From NCBI GenBank assembly GCA_947305045.1, contig CAMZCW010000035.1:1-15191 (forward strand): a stretch of 15,191 bases of DNA, written 5' to 3'. Position 1 is the first letter of the stretch. The number at the start of each line of letters is the position of its first letter. Position numbers and translations under genes: made by a program. This stretch comes from an uncultured Bacteroidales bacterium. GTDB lineage: Bacteria; Bacteroidota; Bacteroidia; Bacteroidales; UBA932. Shown here piece after piece: positions 1 through 8,026 of the stretch. The notes under the pieces were generated by a model. The model searched no databases. It saw only the letters and a list, made by a program, of their open reading frames with translations, and had not been told where the DNA came from.

Positions 1-1958
1 GAGCTCATGCTCTCCCAGTTGCCGTCAAAGGCCAGGCCGATGAGGTTGCCCTTGGCGTCCAGGACGGGGGAGCCGGAGTTGCCGCCCGTGATGTCGTTGT
101 TGGTGAGGAAGCAGGTGTGGAGGGTGCCGTCGGCATCGGCCCAGCGGCCATAGTCACCGGTCTCCAGCAGGCTCTTGATACCGGCAGGCAGCACGAACTC
201 GGGGTCTTCCGGATTCTCTTTCTGCAGCAGGCCCTGTGCGGTGGTGTAGTACTTGTACACCAGGCCGTCCTTGGGGCTGTAGGGCAGCACGTGGCCGTAG
301 GTGAGGCGCATGGTGGAGTTGGCGTCCGGGTACAAGGCCACGCCTTTCTGCCACTCCAGGAGGGCGGCGGCAAAGTGCTTGCGGGCAATGTCGAAGGTGG
401 GATCCGGCATGGCGTACAGGGCCATGTAGGAGGGCATGAGGGCCTCAATCACAGCGGCGCCCAGTTCAACGGCCGGGTCTGCGGCAATCTGGTCTGCGGT
501 GGCAGCCATGAGGCCGGCCTCGGAGGTGAACACACTCTTGGCAAAAAGGTCTTCCACGTACGCGGGAATGTCCAGGGTGGCAAAATCGCGTTCGCCAATC
601 TTCAGGTAGTTGGCCGGGTCCGCCGTCTTGCGGTAATGCTCCAGCAGGGCCACCGCTGTTTTCTTGTCGATGGAAGCTACATAGTCCTTATACTCTTCAC
701 GTACCTGTTCGCGGGCATCGGTGAGGGCCGCCACGGAGTCCTTACCCGCCTGCAGGGCACGTCCGTACAGGCCGGTCATGGCCGTTGCAAACTGCATCAG
801 CTCAATCTGATAAGGGCCTTCGATGAGGCGGTTCACGGCGATATTGGCCGCTGCGTTTTTCTCCACATTCTTGGCGATATCGGCCACCGGGTCCCCGTAC
901 AGGGCCTTGCGCTCCGGAGAAGCCTCGATCCAGGCCTTCAAATTGGCCTCTTTCTGCTCTTCGCGGCCGATGATGTTGAGGGCCTTGAAGGCCAGCTCCT
1001 CACCCTGCCACTTCTTCCAGCCGTTGGCGGAGGAAGCGTATTTGTCGGCATATTTGAGACGGATGGAAGGGTCGGCCACCATCTGCTCCCACATGATGTC
1101 CTGGCGGATGGTGCGGGCGTCAATGCGGATGCGGTTGTTGTCAATCATGCTATTGAGCTGGGCGGCGGTCTGGTAGCGCTGCGTGCGGCCCGGGTAGCCC
1201 AGGATCATGGTATAGTCGCCTTCCTTTACGCCCTTGGTGGCAATCTTGAGGCTGCGGGCTGGCTGGTAGGGGACGTTGAGCTCGCTGTATTCGGCCGGCA
1301 TGTTGTCTGCTCCGGCGTATACGCGGAACATGGAGAAGTCGCAGGTGTGGCGGGGCCACATCCAGTTGTCCGTTTCTCCGCCGAACTTGCCCATGGATGC
1401 CGGGGGAGCGCCCACAAAGCGTACGTCCGTATAGGTCCGATACACAATGATATAGTGCACATTGTCGTTGTAGAAGCCCGTGACGGTGACGCGGCAGCCG
1501 GGATTGGCGGCCTCTGCGTTCTTTTTGAGGTCATCGGCCGAGGCGCCCTGCTTCTCAATGGCGTCCGTGACGTCTTCCATGCTCACCAGGAAGGTGACGG
1601 TGAGGCCGGGGCAGGGGATTTCCTCGCCAAAGTTCTTGGCCCAGTAGCCGTCCATCAGGTAGTTGTGCTCGTCCGTGGACAGGCCCTGGATGCTGCTGTA
1701 ACCGCAGTGGTGGTTGGTGACCAGGAGACCCTGGTTGCTGATCATTTCACCGGTGCAGCCGCCGCCAAAGTGGACGATGGCGTCTTTCAGGGAGGTTTTG
1801 TTGATGGAGTAGATTTCCTCCGGAGTCAGCTTGCAGCCGGCCGCCTTGAGGTCTTTTCCGTTGAGTTGTTTCAGGAGGGGCAGGAGCCACATTCCTTCGT
1901 CGGCCATGGCGCTCACCGTAATGGCAAGGCCGGCCAGGATTGCGAGAATACGTTTCAT
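1..1958 (-). CDS. Family S46 dipeptidyl-peptidase, DPP7 type (3' end outside window)
   Basis: This is an exported serine dipeptidyl-peptidase that removes dipeptides from the N-termini of oligopeptides in the periplasm, feeding peptide use in asaccharolytic or proteolytic Bacteroidetes. The ATG at 1958 opens a signal peptide (MKRILAILAGLAITVSAMA, then DEGMW, a typical mature S46 start). The chymotrypsin-like triad regions are present: TNHHCGY near residues 81-87, DNWMWPRHTCDFS in the middle, and GGNSGSPV with the nucleophile Ser at about residue 628. Eighteen residues after that Ser, in FDGNW, is Gly; family knowledge places Gly here in DPP7-type enzymes and Arg in the Asp/Glu-specific DPP11. 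About 652 codons are visible, so roughly 60-70 C-terminal residues are missing. It is transcribed alone, divergently from the FAD/Fe-S dehydrogenase, from a strong-looking promoter at 1977-2007. Family assignment is very sure; the DPP7 subtype is inferred from one residue. Confidence 0.95.
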   Translation of the reverse strand, partial: MKRILAILAGLAITVSAMADEGMWLLPLLKQLNGKDLKAAGCKLTPEEIYSINKTSLKDAIVHFGGGCTGEMISNQGLLVTNHHCGYSSIQGLSTDEHNYLMDGYWAKNFGEEIPCPGLTVTFLVSMEDVTDAIEKQGASADDLKKNAEAANPGCRVTVTGFYNDNVHYIIVYRTYTDVRFVGAPPASMGKFGGETDNWMWPRHTCDFSMFRVYAGADNMPAEYSELNVPYQPARSLKIATKGVKEGDYTMILGYPGRTQRYQTAAQLNSMIDNNRIRIDARTIRQDIMWEQMVADPSIRLKYADKYASSANGWKKWQGEELAFKALNIIGREEQKEANLKAWIEASPERKALYGDPVADIAKNVEKNAAANIAVNRLIEGPYQIELMQFATAMTGLYGRALQAGKDSVAALTDAREQVREEYKDYVASIDKKTAVALLEHYRKTADPANYLKIGERDFATLDIPAYVEDLFAKSVFTSEAGLMAATADQIAADPAVELGAAVIEALMPSYMALYAMPDPTFDIARKHFAAALLEWQKGVALYPDANSTMRLTYGHVLPYSPKDGLVYKYYTTAQGLLQKENPEDPEFVLPAGIKSLLETGDYGRWADADGTLHTCFLTNNDITGGNSGSPVLDAKGNLIGLAFDGNWESMS

Positions 1959-1976
1959 TACATTACATTGTTTGCA

Positions 1977-2007
1977 CAAATGTAAACAAAATCCATGTAA
2001 TCGCAAA
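1977..2007 (-). promoter_or_regulatory. Bacteroidetes-type promoter of the S46 peptidase
   Basis: On the minus strand, TTTG (2004-2007) is followed after 19 bp by TACATTTG (1977-1984), an exact match to the Bacteroidetes -33/-7 consensus TTTG-N19-21-TAnnTTTG. The leader would be about 10-18 nt before the ATG at 1958. The -33 box overlaps the left edge of the repeat-like element at 2006-2033. Confidence 0.65.
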
Positions 2008-2033
2008 GATTCTTCGCTTCGCTCAGAATGACA
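2006..2033. repeat. Dispersed-repeat-like element in the divergent promoter region
   Basis: The 28-bp stretch has the core TTCTTCGCTTCGCTCAGAAT and ends in GACA. I recognise this word as a common intergenic dispersed repeat in many bacterial genomes, often seen as spurious ORFs reading ILRFAQND or SLRSE. It has a short inverted repeat, ATTCT (2009-2013) with AGAAT (2025-2029). Only one copy lies in this window, so its repeat status rests on recognition and not on local duplication. Confidence 0.45.
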
Positions 2034-2039
2034 GTCTTT

Positions 2040-2071
2040 TTAGGATAATCCAATTAAAATTGCGAAATTTG
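2040..2071 (+). promoter_or_regulatory. Weak candidate promoter of the FAD/Fe-S dehydrogenase
   Basis: GAAATTTG (2064-2071) differs by one base from TAnnTTTG, and a poor TTAG (2040-2043) lies 20 bp upstream. This would put the transcript start near 2075, before both candidate start codons (2084 and 2129). The match is weak. Confidence 0.25.
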
Positions 2072-2128
2072 AAAGATGGAACCATGTGGAGGAGAAAATT
2101 TCACCCCTCCAAAACACTTCTTCGGACT

Positions 2129-4897
2129 ATGATGGACGCATTTCTGAAGGCCGTAAAGGGCATCCTGCCCAAAGACCGCATTTATACGGACGAGCTTCGT
2201 ACCCTTGCCTGGGGGGCCGATGCCAGCGAATACAAGCTGAAGCCCAGGATAGTTCTGCGTGCCGCCGATGAAATAGAAGTCTCCCGGATTCTCACTCTGG
2301 CACACGACATGAACCTTCCGGTGACTTTCCGCGCGGCAGGGACCTCCCTTTCCGGGCAGGCCATCACGGACAGCATCCTTCTGGTGGCCGGCAAGCATTG
2401 GGAGAAATGGGAATACCACGACGACACCACCGTCACGCTGCAACCGGGCATCGTGGGGGCAAGGGTGAACCAGCACCTGGCACCCTTCGGCAGGCACTTC
2501 GGCCCGGATCCGGCCTCCATCGGCAGTTGCATGGTGGGTGGCATTGTGGCCAACAACGCTTCCGGCATGAGCTGCGGCACCCATGCCAACTCGGACAAGA
2601 TGCTTGTGAGCGCCCGTCTGGTACTGGCCGACGGTACCGTCCTGGACACGGGTTCGGAAAATTCGCGGGGAGCCTTCCGGAAAGCGCATCCGGAGATTCT
2701 GCAGGGGCTCGTCAAACTCCGGCAAGAAGTCCTGGCCAACGAAAAGCTGACGCAGCGCATCCGCCATAAATACAGCATCAAGAACGTGACAGGCCTTAAT
2801 CTGAGGCCTCTTGTGGCGTACGAAGACCCCTTCGAGATACTTGCTCACCTGATGGTGGGCTCCGAGGGGACCCTGGCCTTTCTGTCGGAAGTGAGTATGA
2901 AAACCCTTCCCATCGCCCCGTACAAGGCCAGCGCCATGATTTATTTCCCGGACATGGTGACGGCCGCCAAGGCCGTTGTGGCCATGAAGGGGAAGCAGGT
3001 ATCGGCCGCGGAACTGTTGGACAAACGGAGCCTGGCTTCCGTGAACGACCCTCATTTACGGGCCGATGTCCCGGATCTCACGGCCGTGCTGACGGAAACG
3101 CAGGCGCAGTCCCCGGAAGCACTGCATGAACAGATTGACGCTATTGTCAATACGCTCAAGCCCTTCCAGGTGGAGGTAAACTTCTCATCAGACCCTGCCG
3201 AAGTGGCGCAGTACTGGGCCATCCGCTCGGGGATATTCCCCACCGTGGGCGGCATGCGGAAAGAGGGGACCACTTGCCTGATTGAAGACGTGGCCTTCCA
3301 TATCGAAGACCTTCCGGCCGCCACGGCGGATTTGTCGGCCCTGTTGGACAAACACGGCTATACGGACTCCTGTATTTACGGACACGCTTTGGAAGGAAAC
3401 TTCCATTTTATTATCAATCAGGCGTTTGAAACAGCGGAGGATATCCTGCGGTATGATGCCATGATTAAAGACGTCGTGGAGCTGGTGGTGGGGAAATACG
3501 ACGGTTCCCTGAAAGCCGAACACGGCACCGGGCGCAATATGGCACCGTTCGTGGAGCAGGAATGGGGAGCGGAGGCTTTCGGCCTGATGAGACGTATCAA
3601 AAACCTGCTGGACCCCAAAGGCATCCTGAATCCCGGCGTGATTTTCAACGAGGACCGGGACTGCTACCTCAAGAACCTCAAAACCATGCCCGTGCTGCCT
3701 TACGAGGGCGTTAACAAGTGCATAGAATGTGGCTTCTGCGAGGTGAACTGCGTAACCTGCGGTTTCACGCTGAGCTCCCGCACCCGGATCGTGGTCCAGC
3801 GGGAGATAGCTCGCAGAAAAGCCGCCGGTGAGCCTTGGGAAGCCTTGGAAAAGGCCTACAAGTACCCCGGGCAGGTCACGTGTGCCGGAGACGGCCTGTG
3901 TTCCACCTCCTGCCCCATGCACATCAATGTGGGAGACATGACCCATGAACTTCGCAAAGCGCAGCTGGGAGCCGCCGGAAACTGGCTTGGGGCCTGGGTG
4001 GCAGAGCATTTCAGGGGCACCAAAACTTTGGTACGCGGCACCCTGGGCGTGGCTCATGCCGCCAACCTGGTCTTGGGCAATACGCTCATGGGGGCAGTAG
4101 GGAAGGGACTGCATGCCGTGGGAGTCCCGCTCTGGACTCCTGAAACACCGCTTCCCCTGAAAATGAGGAAACTCTCATCCCCTCAAAGCCCGCTCAAGGT
4201 GGTTTATTTCCCCAGCTGCCTCAATCAAACCATGGCGCAGGCACCGGCCGATACTGTCAAACCCCTTATGGAAGAGACGGTCGAACTGCTGCACAAAGCC
4301 GGCTATGAGGTTATTTTCCCGCCCCGGATGGAGACGCTTTGCTGCGGCACTATCTGGGAAAGCAAGGGGATGCCGGAGGTGGCCGACAAGAAGCTCCGGG
4401 AACTGGAGGGCGCCCTTTGGGAAGCATCGGCCCAAGGGAAATATCCGGTGCTCTGTGACCAAAGCCCTTGTTTGCACAGGATGCGTAAGGGAATCAAAAC
4501 CATGCATTTATACGAGCCGGCAGAATTCCTGCTGCGCTTTGTGGCCCCCCGGCTGGAATTCCATCCCACCGATACGCCCGTGGCCGTGCATGTGACTTGC
4601 TCCACCCGCCTGATGGGCCTCAAGGACGCCTTGGTGCAGCTGGCCCAAAAATGCTCCACGCAGGTGTATGTGCCGGAAGAGATTGGCTGCTGTGCCTATG
4701 CCGGAGACAAGGGCATGACCCATCCGGAGGTGAATGCCTATGCGCTCAGGAAGTTGAAATCGGCCTTGAAAGACCATGGAATCAAGGAAGGATACTCCAA
4801 CAGCCGCACGTGCGAGATAGGCCTTTCCACCCACGGGGGCATTACCTATCGCTCCATCGTTTATCTGGTGAACGCCTGCACTACGCCCAAGGCCTGA
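2129..4897 (+). CDS. FAD-binding and Fe-S dehydrogenase, D-lactate dehydrogenase (Dld-II) type
   Basis: This is a predicted membrane-associated, quinone-linked 2-hydroxyacid dehydrogenase; D-lactate is the most likely substrate, with glycolate or 2-hydroxyglutarate as alternatives. The 922-residue chain has the family order. A PCMH-type FAD domain shows RAAGTSLSGQ (about residues 68-77) and PDPASIGSCMVGGIVANN (about 127 on). The FAD-oxidase C-terminal domain contains YGHALEGNFHF and AEHGTGRN. Then come Fe-S motifs CIECGFCEVNC (Cys 531, 534, 537, 541) and CAGDGLCSTSCP (Cys 585, 591, 595). Two CCG (heterodisulfide-reductase-like) domains follow, with Cys near 697, 738, 824 and 854. The reading frame stays open upstream to 1940, but that part crosses the divergent promoter and the repeat. 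Conservation starts at MDAFLKAVKG, so ATG 2129 (or 2132) is chosen; ATG 2084 is possible. It ends 34 bp from the convergent rnhB. Confidence 0.9.
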   Translation: MMDAFLKAVKGILPKDRIYTDELRTLAWGADASEYKLKPRIVLRAADEIEVSRILTLAHDMNLPVTFRAAGTSLSGQAITDSILLVAGKHWEKWEYHDDTTVTLQPGIVGARVNQHLAPFGRHFGPDPASIGSCMVGGIVANNASGMSCGTHANSDKMLVSARLVLADGTVLDTGSENSRGAFRKAHPEILQGLVKLRQEVLANEKLTQRIRHKYSIKNVTGLNLRPLVAYEDPFEILAHLMVGSEGTLAFLSEVSMKTLPIAPYKASAMIYFPDMVTAAKAVVAMKGKQVSAAELLDKRSLASVNDPHLRADVPDLTAVLTETQAQSPEALHEQIDAIVNTLKPFQVEVNFSSDPAEVAQYWAIRSGIFPTVGGMRKEGTTCLIEDVAFHIEDLPAATADLSALLDKHGYTDSCIYGHALEGNFHFIINQAFETAEDILRYDAMIKDVVELVVGKYDGSLKAEHGTGRNMAPFVEQEWGAEAFGLMRRIKNLLDPKGILNPGVIFNEDRDCYLKNLKTMPVLPYEGVNKCIECGFCEVNCVTCGFTLSSRTRIVVQREIARRKAAGEPWEALEKAYKYPGQVTCAGDGLCSTSCPMHINVGDMTHELRKAQLGAAGNWLGAWVAEHFRGTKTLVRGTLGVAHAANLVLGNTLMGAVGKGLHAVGVPLWTPETPLPLKMRKLSSPQSPLKVVYFPSCLNQTMAQAPADTVKPLMEETVELLHKAGYEVIFPPRMETLCCGTIWESKGMPEVADKKLRELEGALWEASAQGKYPVLCDQSPCLHRMRKGIKTMHLYEPAEFLLRFVAPRLEFHPTDTPVAVHVTCSTRLMGLKDALVQLAQKCSTQVYVPEEIGCCAYAGDKGMTHPEVNAYALRKLKSALKDHGIKEGYSNSRTCEIGLSTHGGITYRSIVYLVNACTTPKA

Positions 4898-4904
4898 ACA
4901 GTGT

Positions 4905-4925
4905 TGAAAAGGCAGCGAGCCTTCA
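4905..4925. terminator. Weak hairpin between convergent genes
   Basis: AAGGC (4909-4913) can pair with GCCTT (4919-4923) around a 5-nt loop, with a bulged extension at the base. It sits in the 34-bp gap between the stop codons of the dehydrogenase and rnhB, where a bidirectional terminator would be expected. There is no good T-tract on either side. Confidence 0.3.
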
Positions 4926-4931
4926 GGGCAA

Positions 4932-5546
4932 CTAAAACAGGCTGGGTTCCAGCTCTTTGACGTGAAATGACTTCCGGTGCCAGGGGGTGTACCCTTGGCG
5001 CCGGATTGCTTCTATGTGCTCCGCGGTGGGGTAGCCCATGTTGCGGTCCCAGCCGTACTCAGGGTATTCCCGCGCCAGTGCCCGCATGCAGTCGTCCCGG
5101 TAGGTCTTGGCCAGGACCGATGCCGCCGCGATGCTGGCGTAGGTGGCGTCCCCGTGCACCACCGTCCGGTAATCATGGACGCCATACGGGCCGAAGGGAC
5201 GGAACTTGTTGCCGTCCACCAAGAGGAAATCCGGCTTGGGTTCCAGGCGCAGCACCGCCCGCTGCATGCCCGTCACGGATGCCCACAGGATGTTGAGCTG
5301 GTCAATCTCCCGTGCCGACACCGCCTCTACCGCCCAGGCCACGGCCTCCCGTTCGATGATGGGCCGAAGCTCCTCGCGGGCCTTCTGGCTCATTTGCTTG
5401 GAGTCGTTCAGGAGCGGATGGAAGAAGTCCGGCGGCAGGATGACGGCGGCGCAGTACACCGGTCCGGCCAGCGGCCCGCGCCCGGCCTCGTCGCAGCCCG
5501 CCTCCAGCCTCCCGGCCTCGCAATATGCCTTCAAATTCGGTTTCAC
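4932..5546 (-). CDS. rnhB: Ribonuclease HII
   Basis: RNase HII cuts the RNA strand of RNA-DNA hybrids and starts removal of single ribonucleotides from DNA, in the cytoplasm. With the GTG start at 5546 the protein is 204 residues, the usual size. It shows GCDEAGRGPLAGPV (catalytic Asp19 and Glu20), LLNDSKQ, LLVDGN (Asp111) and GDATYASIAAASVLAKTYRD (Asp133 and the conserved AAAS.LAK..RD block). The frame can be extended to a TTG at 5564, but a TAATTTTG box (5552-5559) lies inside that extension, and homologues start about 12-18 residues before GCDEAGRG. The GTG at 5546 or 5552 is therefore more likely. Function is certain; the start is not. Confidence 0.95.
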   Translation of the reverse strand: MKPNLKAYCEAGRLEAGCDEAGRGPLAGPVYCAAVILPPDFFHPLLNDSKQMSQKAREELRPIIEREAVAWAVEAVSAREIDQLNILWASVTGMQRAVLRLEPKPDFLLVDGNKFRPFGPYGVHDYRTVVHGDATYASIAAASVLAKTYRDDCMRALAREYPEYGWDRNMGYPTAEHIEAIRRQGYTPWHRKSFHVKELEPSLF

Positions 5547-5551
5547 AGGCA

Positions 5552-5559
5552 CAAAATTA
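5552..5559 (-). promoter_or_regulatory. -7 box of rnhB, 5 nt before the GTG start
   Basis: On the minus strand TAATTTTG is an exact TAnnTTTG match, followed by TGCCT and GTG (5546). No TTTG was found at the right distance upstream. If used, the mRNA would have a leader of only a few nucleotides. Confidence 0.45.
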
Positions 5560-5671
5560 CACAATTTTTTGCCCTCGTCCTTGTCTTGGGGCCAAAATGA
5601 GGATGAATTGGAGAGAATTCACTAAGTTATGGTCTGTTTGAGCGGATTTCTTCGTATTTTCCCAAAGATTA

Positions 5672-5703
5672 TTCGCATGTATCTCCTAAAATGATTATTT
5701 TTG
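5672..5703 (+). promoter_or_regulatory. Promoter of the AAA-ATPase-like gene
   Basis: TATTTTTG (5696-5703) matches TAnnTTTG exactly, with TTCG (5672-5675, one mismatch to TTTG) 20 bp upstream. The leader to the ATG at 5723 would be about 10-17 nt. Confidence 0.5.
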
Positions 5704-5722
5704 TCCGGGAAAATGTAATTGT

Positions 5723-7273
5723 ATGGAAGCCAAGAAATATCCTATAGGAATCCAGAATTTCGAAAAAATCCGTAAAGAAGGTTTTGTCTACGTTGACAAG
5801 ACGGATCTGGTGTATGAGCTGGCCCGGAACGGAATTTATTACTTCCTCTCCCGGCCGCGCCGGTTTGGAAAGAGCCTGCTCCTTTCCACCTTCCAGGCCT
5901 ACTTCGAAGGAAAGAAAGAACTCTTCGACGGCCTTGCCATTTCCCAGAAAGAAACCCTGTGGAAGCAGTACCCGGTGCTGCACCTGGATTTGAATGCTGA
6001 GAAGTATGATACGCCGCAGTCACTTGGCAACATCCTTGAAAGTTATGTTTCCTCGTGGGAGAAGCTTTACGGCAGGGAGGATTATGAAAATTCTCTCTCT
6101 TCCAGATTCAAGGGCATTATCCAGCGGGCCTGTGAGAAAACCGGCCTTGGTGTCGTGGTCCTCATCGACGAATACGACAAGCCGCTCCTTCAGGCGCTTG
6201 ACAATCCCGCCCTTCAGGATGATTATCGTGCCACCCTGAAAGCATTTTACGGCGTGCTCAAGTCCAGCGACAAATATATCCGCTTCGCCTTCCTTACGGG
6301 CGTCACCAAATTCGGCAAAGTAAGCGTATTCAGTGACCTCAATAACCTCACGGACATCTCATTTGACCGGCGCTACAGCACGATATGTGGCATTACGGAG
6401 GCAGAACTGCACCGGGACTTCGACGAAAGCGTGGCCTGTCTGGCAGAAGCCAACGGCCTTTCAAAAAGCGCATGTTACGAAAAACTCAAATGGGACTATG
6501 ACGGTTATCATTTTGAGGTGGACACTCCCGGGATGTACAATCCGTTCAGCGTTCTGAACACGCTCTCAAGCTGCCAGTTCCGGGACTATTGGTTCGAAAC
6601 AGGCACGCCTACCTTCCTGGTAAACCAGCTCAAAAAGACAGACTATCCCTTGGATATGATGACGGAGGAGGAACTCACGGCCGACACCCTGAACTCCATC
6701 GACATCATGGATGAAAACCCGCTTCCGCTTCTGTATCAAAGCGGTTATCTCACCATTGTAGGGTATGACAAGGAGTTTGCCTCTTACAAGCTGGGCTTCC
6801 CCAACCGCGAAGTCCGGGAAGGATTCATCAAATACCTGCTGCCCTTCTACACACCCAAAAACCGCGAGGCGCCCATGATGTTTATCCGCAGCTTCGTTAC
6901 GGACATACGGAAAGGCAATGCCGATGGGTTCCTGCGGCGTCTTGAGCAGCTCTTCGCCCGGGGCGATTATCAGGTAATGGGCGATTTGGAACTTTATTTC
7001 CAGAACTGCATGTACGTGATATTCACCATGCTTGGCTTCTATGTAGAGGTGGAGCGCCGCACTACGGACGGCCGTATGGACATCGTGATGCAGACGCCGG
7101 ACTACCTCTATCTGATGGAACTGAAAGTGGACAAGAGTGCCGAGGAAGCGCTTGCCCAGATTGAGGAGAAACAGTATGCCGCCGCCTTTGCCGGTGATTC
7201 GCGCAAACTGTTTAAAATCGGCATCAATTTCTCCACTTCCACCCGCCGGATAGACGGCTGGAAGTTAGTATAG
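5723..7273 (+). CDS. AAA-ATPase-like protein with C-terminal PD-(D/E)XK nuclease domain
   Basis: The protein has 516 residues and the two-domain layout of the AAA-ATPase_like/PDDEXK_9 family, which is abundant and often multicopy in Bacteroidales. The opening PIGIQNFEKIRKEGFVYVDK is the family signature. A P-loop variant, SRPRRFGKS (43-51), is followed by the Walker-B-like VVVLIDEYDKP (144-154) and the sensor-like FLTGVTKFGK. The C-terminal domain has DGRMDIVM (Asp near 453) and MELKV (Glu466, Lys468), the D-(x)n-ExK pattern of a restriction-like nuclease fold. The physiological role is not established; roles in defence or as a mobile-type gene have been suggested, and nothing here decides. 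The gene stands alone, divergent from rnhB and convergent with the RHS locus, and has base use like the GC-rich flank. Confidence 0.9.
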   Translation: MEAKKYPIGIQNFEKIRKEGFVYVDKTDLVYELARNGIYYFLSRPRRFGKSLLLSTFQAYFEGKKELFDGLAISQKETLWKQYPVLHLDLNAEKYDTPQSLGNILESYVSSWEKLYGREDYENSLSSRFKGIIQRACEKTGLGVVVLIDEYDKPLLQALDNPALQDDYRATLKAFYGVLKSSDKYIRFAFLTGVTKFGKVSVFSDLNNLTDISFDRRYSTICGITEAELHRDFDESVACLAEANGLSKSACYEKLKWDYDGYHFEVDTPGMYNPFSVLNTLSSCQFRDYWFETGTPTFLVNQLKKTDYPLDMMTEEELTADTLNSIDIMDENPLPLLYQSGYLTIVGYDKEFASYKLGFPNREVREGFIKYLLPFYTPKNREAPMMFIRSFVTDIRKGNADGFLRRLEQLFARGDYQVMGDLELYFQNCMYVIFTMLGFYVEVERRTTDGRMDIVMQTPDYLYLMELKVDKSAEEALAQIEEKQYAAAFAGDSRKLFKIGINFSTSTRRIDGWKLV

Positions 7274-7345
7274 CCACCATCATCATCCTCTTTAAAGATT
7301 CTCCAAAACCTCTTTTCCAACCATAAAATTGGGCATTGACGGAAG

Positions 7346-7368
7346 ATTTGGACTCAAATGAAATTTTT
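7346..7368 (+). terminator. Weak hairpin after the AAA-ATPase-like gene
   Basis: ATTTG (7346-7350) and CAAAT (7355-7359) form a 5-bp stem with a 4-nt loop, followed by GAAATTTTT. It lies in the 107-bp gap between convergent stop codons (7273 and 7381). The stem is short and AT-rich, so this is only a possible terminator. The rest of the gap shows no other feature. Confidence 0.25.
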
Positions 7369-7380
7369 GAACTTTGATCA

Positions 7381-7836
7381 TCAATATATAGAAAGTGTAA
7401 TGTAGTCACCTTCACTTATCGGCTTTGATTCTACTATGATTGGAATTTTCCAGCCGAGCAAATCGCTTGTGGGTAGAGCTATGGGGCTATTAATAAATAA
7501 GCTGTCATTTTTTATTTTATAGGATATGCAATTTGTACCATAAAACCTTAAATCTCTATTAGGCTTGTATGACCAGGCTTTTCGGGATGGGTTTTCAGGC
7601 GAAAAAATTATAGCTTCATGTTGGCCTAAGAGGCCTGTTTCCTCTCCCCTCGCGTAAAAAATCAATGTCTTTCCATGGCTATCAGCGTATGATATTTGAT
7701 AATACGTATAGCGTTCTGCCTTTTGTGCAAAGACAAATAGATACGCGCAAAGAAAGCCAACACAAAAGATAATAAGTGAACAGATAACGAGAATGGTGAT
7801 TTTGCCAATTATTTTTAGCGTTTTGTTTGCCTGCAT
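7381..7836 (-). CDS. Small membrane-anchored protein, candidate orphan immunity protein
   Basis: I do not recognise this 151-residue protein. It has a short basic N-terminus (MQANKTLKIIGK), one strong membrane segment at about residues 13-37 and a soluble C-terminal part of about 110 residues, rich in Tyr, Ser and beta-type segments, presumably periplasmic. The coding sequence is AT-rich compared with the genes at 1-7273. It lies on the same strand as the RHS locus, 27 nt after the stop of the orphan RHS core fragment (7864-8026). Genes placed just after an RHS tip are usually immunity genes, so it may be the immunity partner of a lost earlier toxin tip; that is inference from position only. 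No clear promoter was found, and it may be read from the RHS operon. It is likely a real gene, with unknown function. Confidence 0.65.
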   Translation of the reverse strand: MQANKTLKIIGKITILVICSLIIFCVGFLCAYLFVFAQKAERYTYYQISYADSHGKTLIFYARGEETGLLGQHEAIIFSPENPSRKAWSYKPNRDLRFYGTNCISYKIKNDSLFINSPIALPTSDLLGWKIPIIVESKPISEGDYITLSIY

Positions 7837-7863
7837 TTTTGATGTTACCTTTAGAATGAATAT

Positions 7864-8026
7864 TTATAATTGCGAAAAAAGGAGCCTGCTTTCATCCGGA
7901 TCCACCAAATTCACCGGATTGTTATTGCAGTACACATAGGGGCTGGTTGTGTAGTACTTCTCACTCATCGGGTCCAGGGAGGTCCAGCGACGGAGGCCCG
8001 GGCTGTAGTGCCGTGCGCCGAAGTCC
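7864..8026 (-). pseudogene. Orphan RHS core-end fragment
   Basis: Read on the minus strand, this stretch encodes the end of an RHS core, LDFGARHYSPGLRRWTSLDP and onward to NNNPVNLVDPD, then ESRLLFSQL and a TAA at 7864-7866. It has no start of its own and no toxin domain, only a 9-residue tail after VDPD. It duplicates positions 9372-9505 of the intact RHS gene: 134 bp with 8 mismatches, the 76 bp next to the tip junction being identical. Such orphan tips are the known remains of RHS tip exchange, in which a new tip is inserted and the old one is pushed downstream. Here the old tip has then been lost. Confidence 0.85.
7893..8026. repeat. 134-bp direct repeat, copy 1 (orphan)
   Basis: Direct repeat of 9372-9505 in the same orientation, 8 mismatches in 134 bp by eye. 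All mismatches lie in the right 58 bp; the left 76 bp, adjoining the VDPD junction, are identical. It could serve as a substrate for homologous recombination that would swap or delete the 1.4 kb between the copies. Confidence 0.9.

Noticed and set aside
117..1985. 622-codon plus-strand open frame
   Set aside because: It is the antisense shadow of the S46 peptidase; Gly/Val/His-rich with no domain, while the minus strand has a clear signal peptide and triad motifs.
1940..2128. N-terminal extension of the dehydrogenase frame
   Set aside because: It runs through the divergent promoter and the repeat-like element, overlaps the S46 start, and family conservation begins at MDAFLKAVKG.
2054..3055. 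333-codon minus-strand open frame
   Set aside because: Antisense of the FAD domain of the dehydrogenase; no family features.
3188..4114. 308-codon minus-strand open frame
   Set aside because: Antisense of the dehydrogenase Fe-S region; no recognisable motif.
4977..5600. Plus-strand open frames opposite rnhB
   Set aside because: Shadows of rnhB, whose catalytic motifs are unmistakable on the minus strand.
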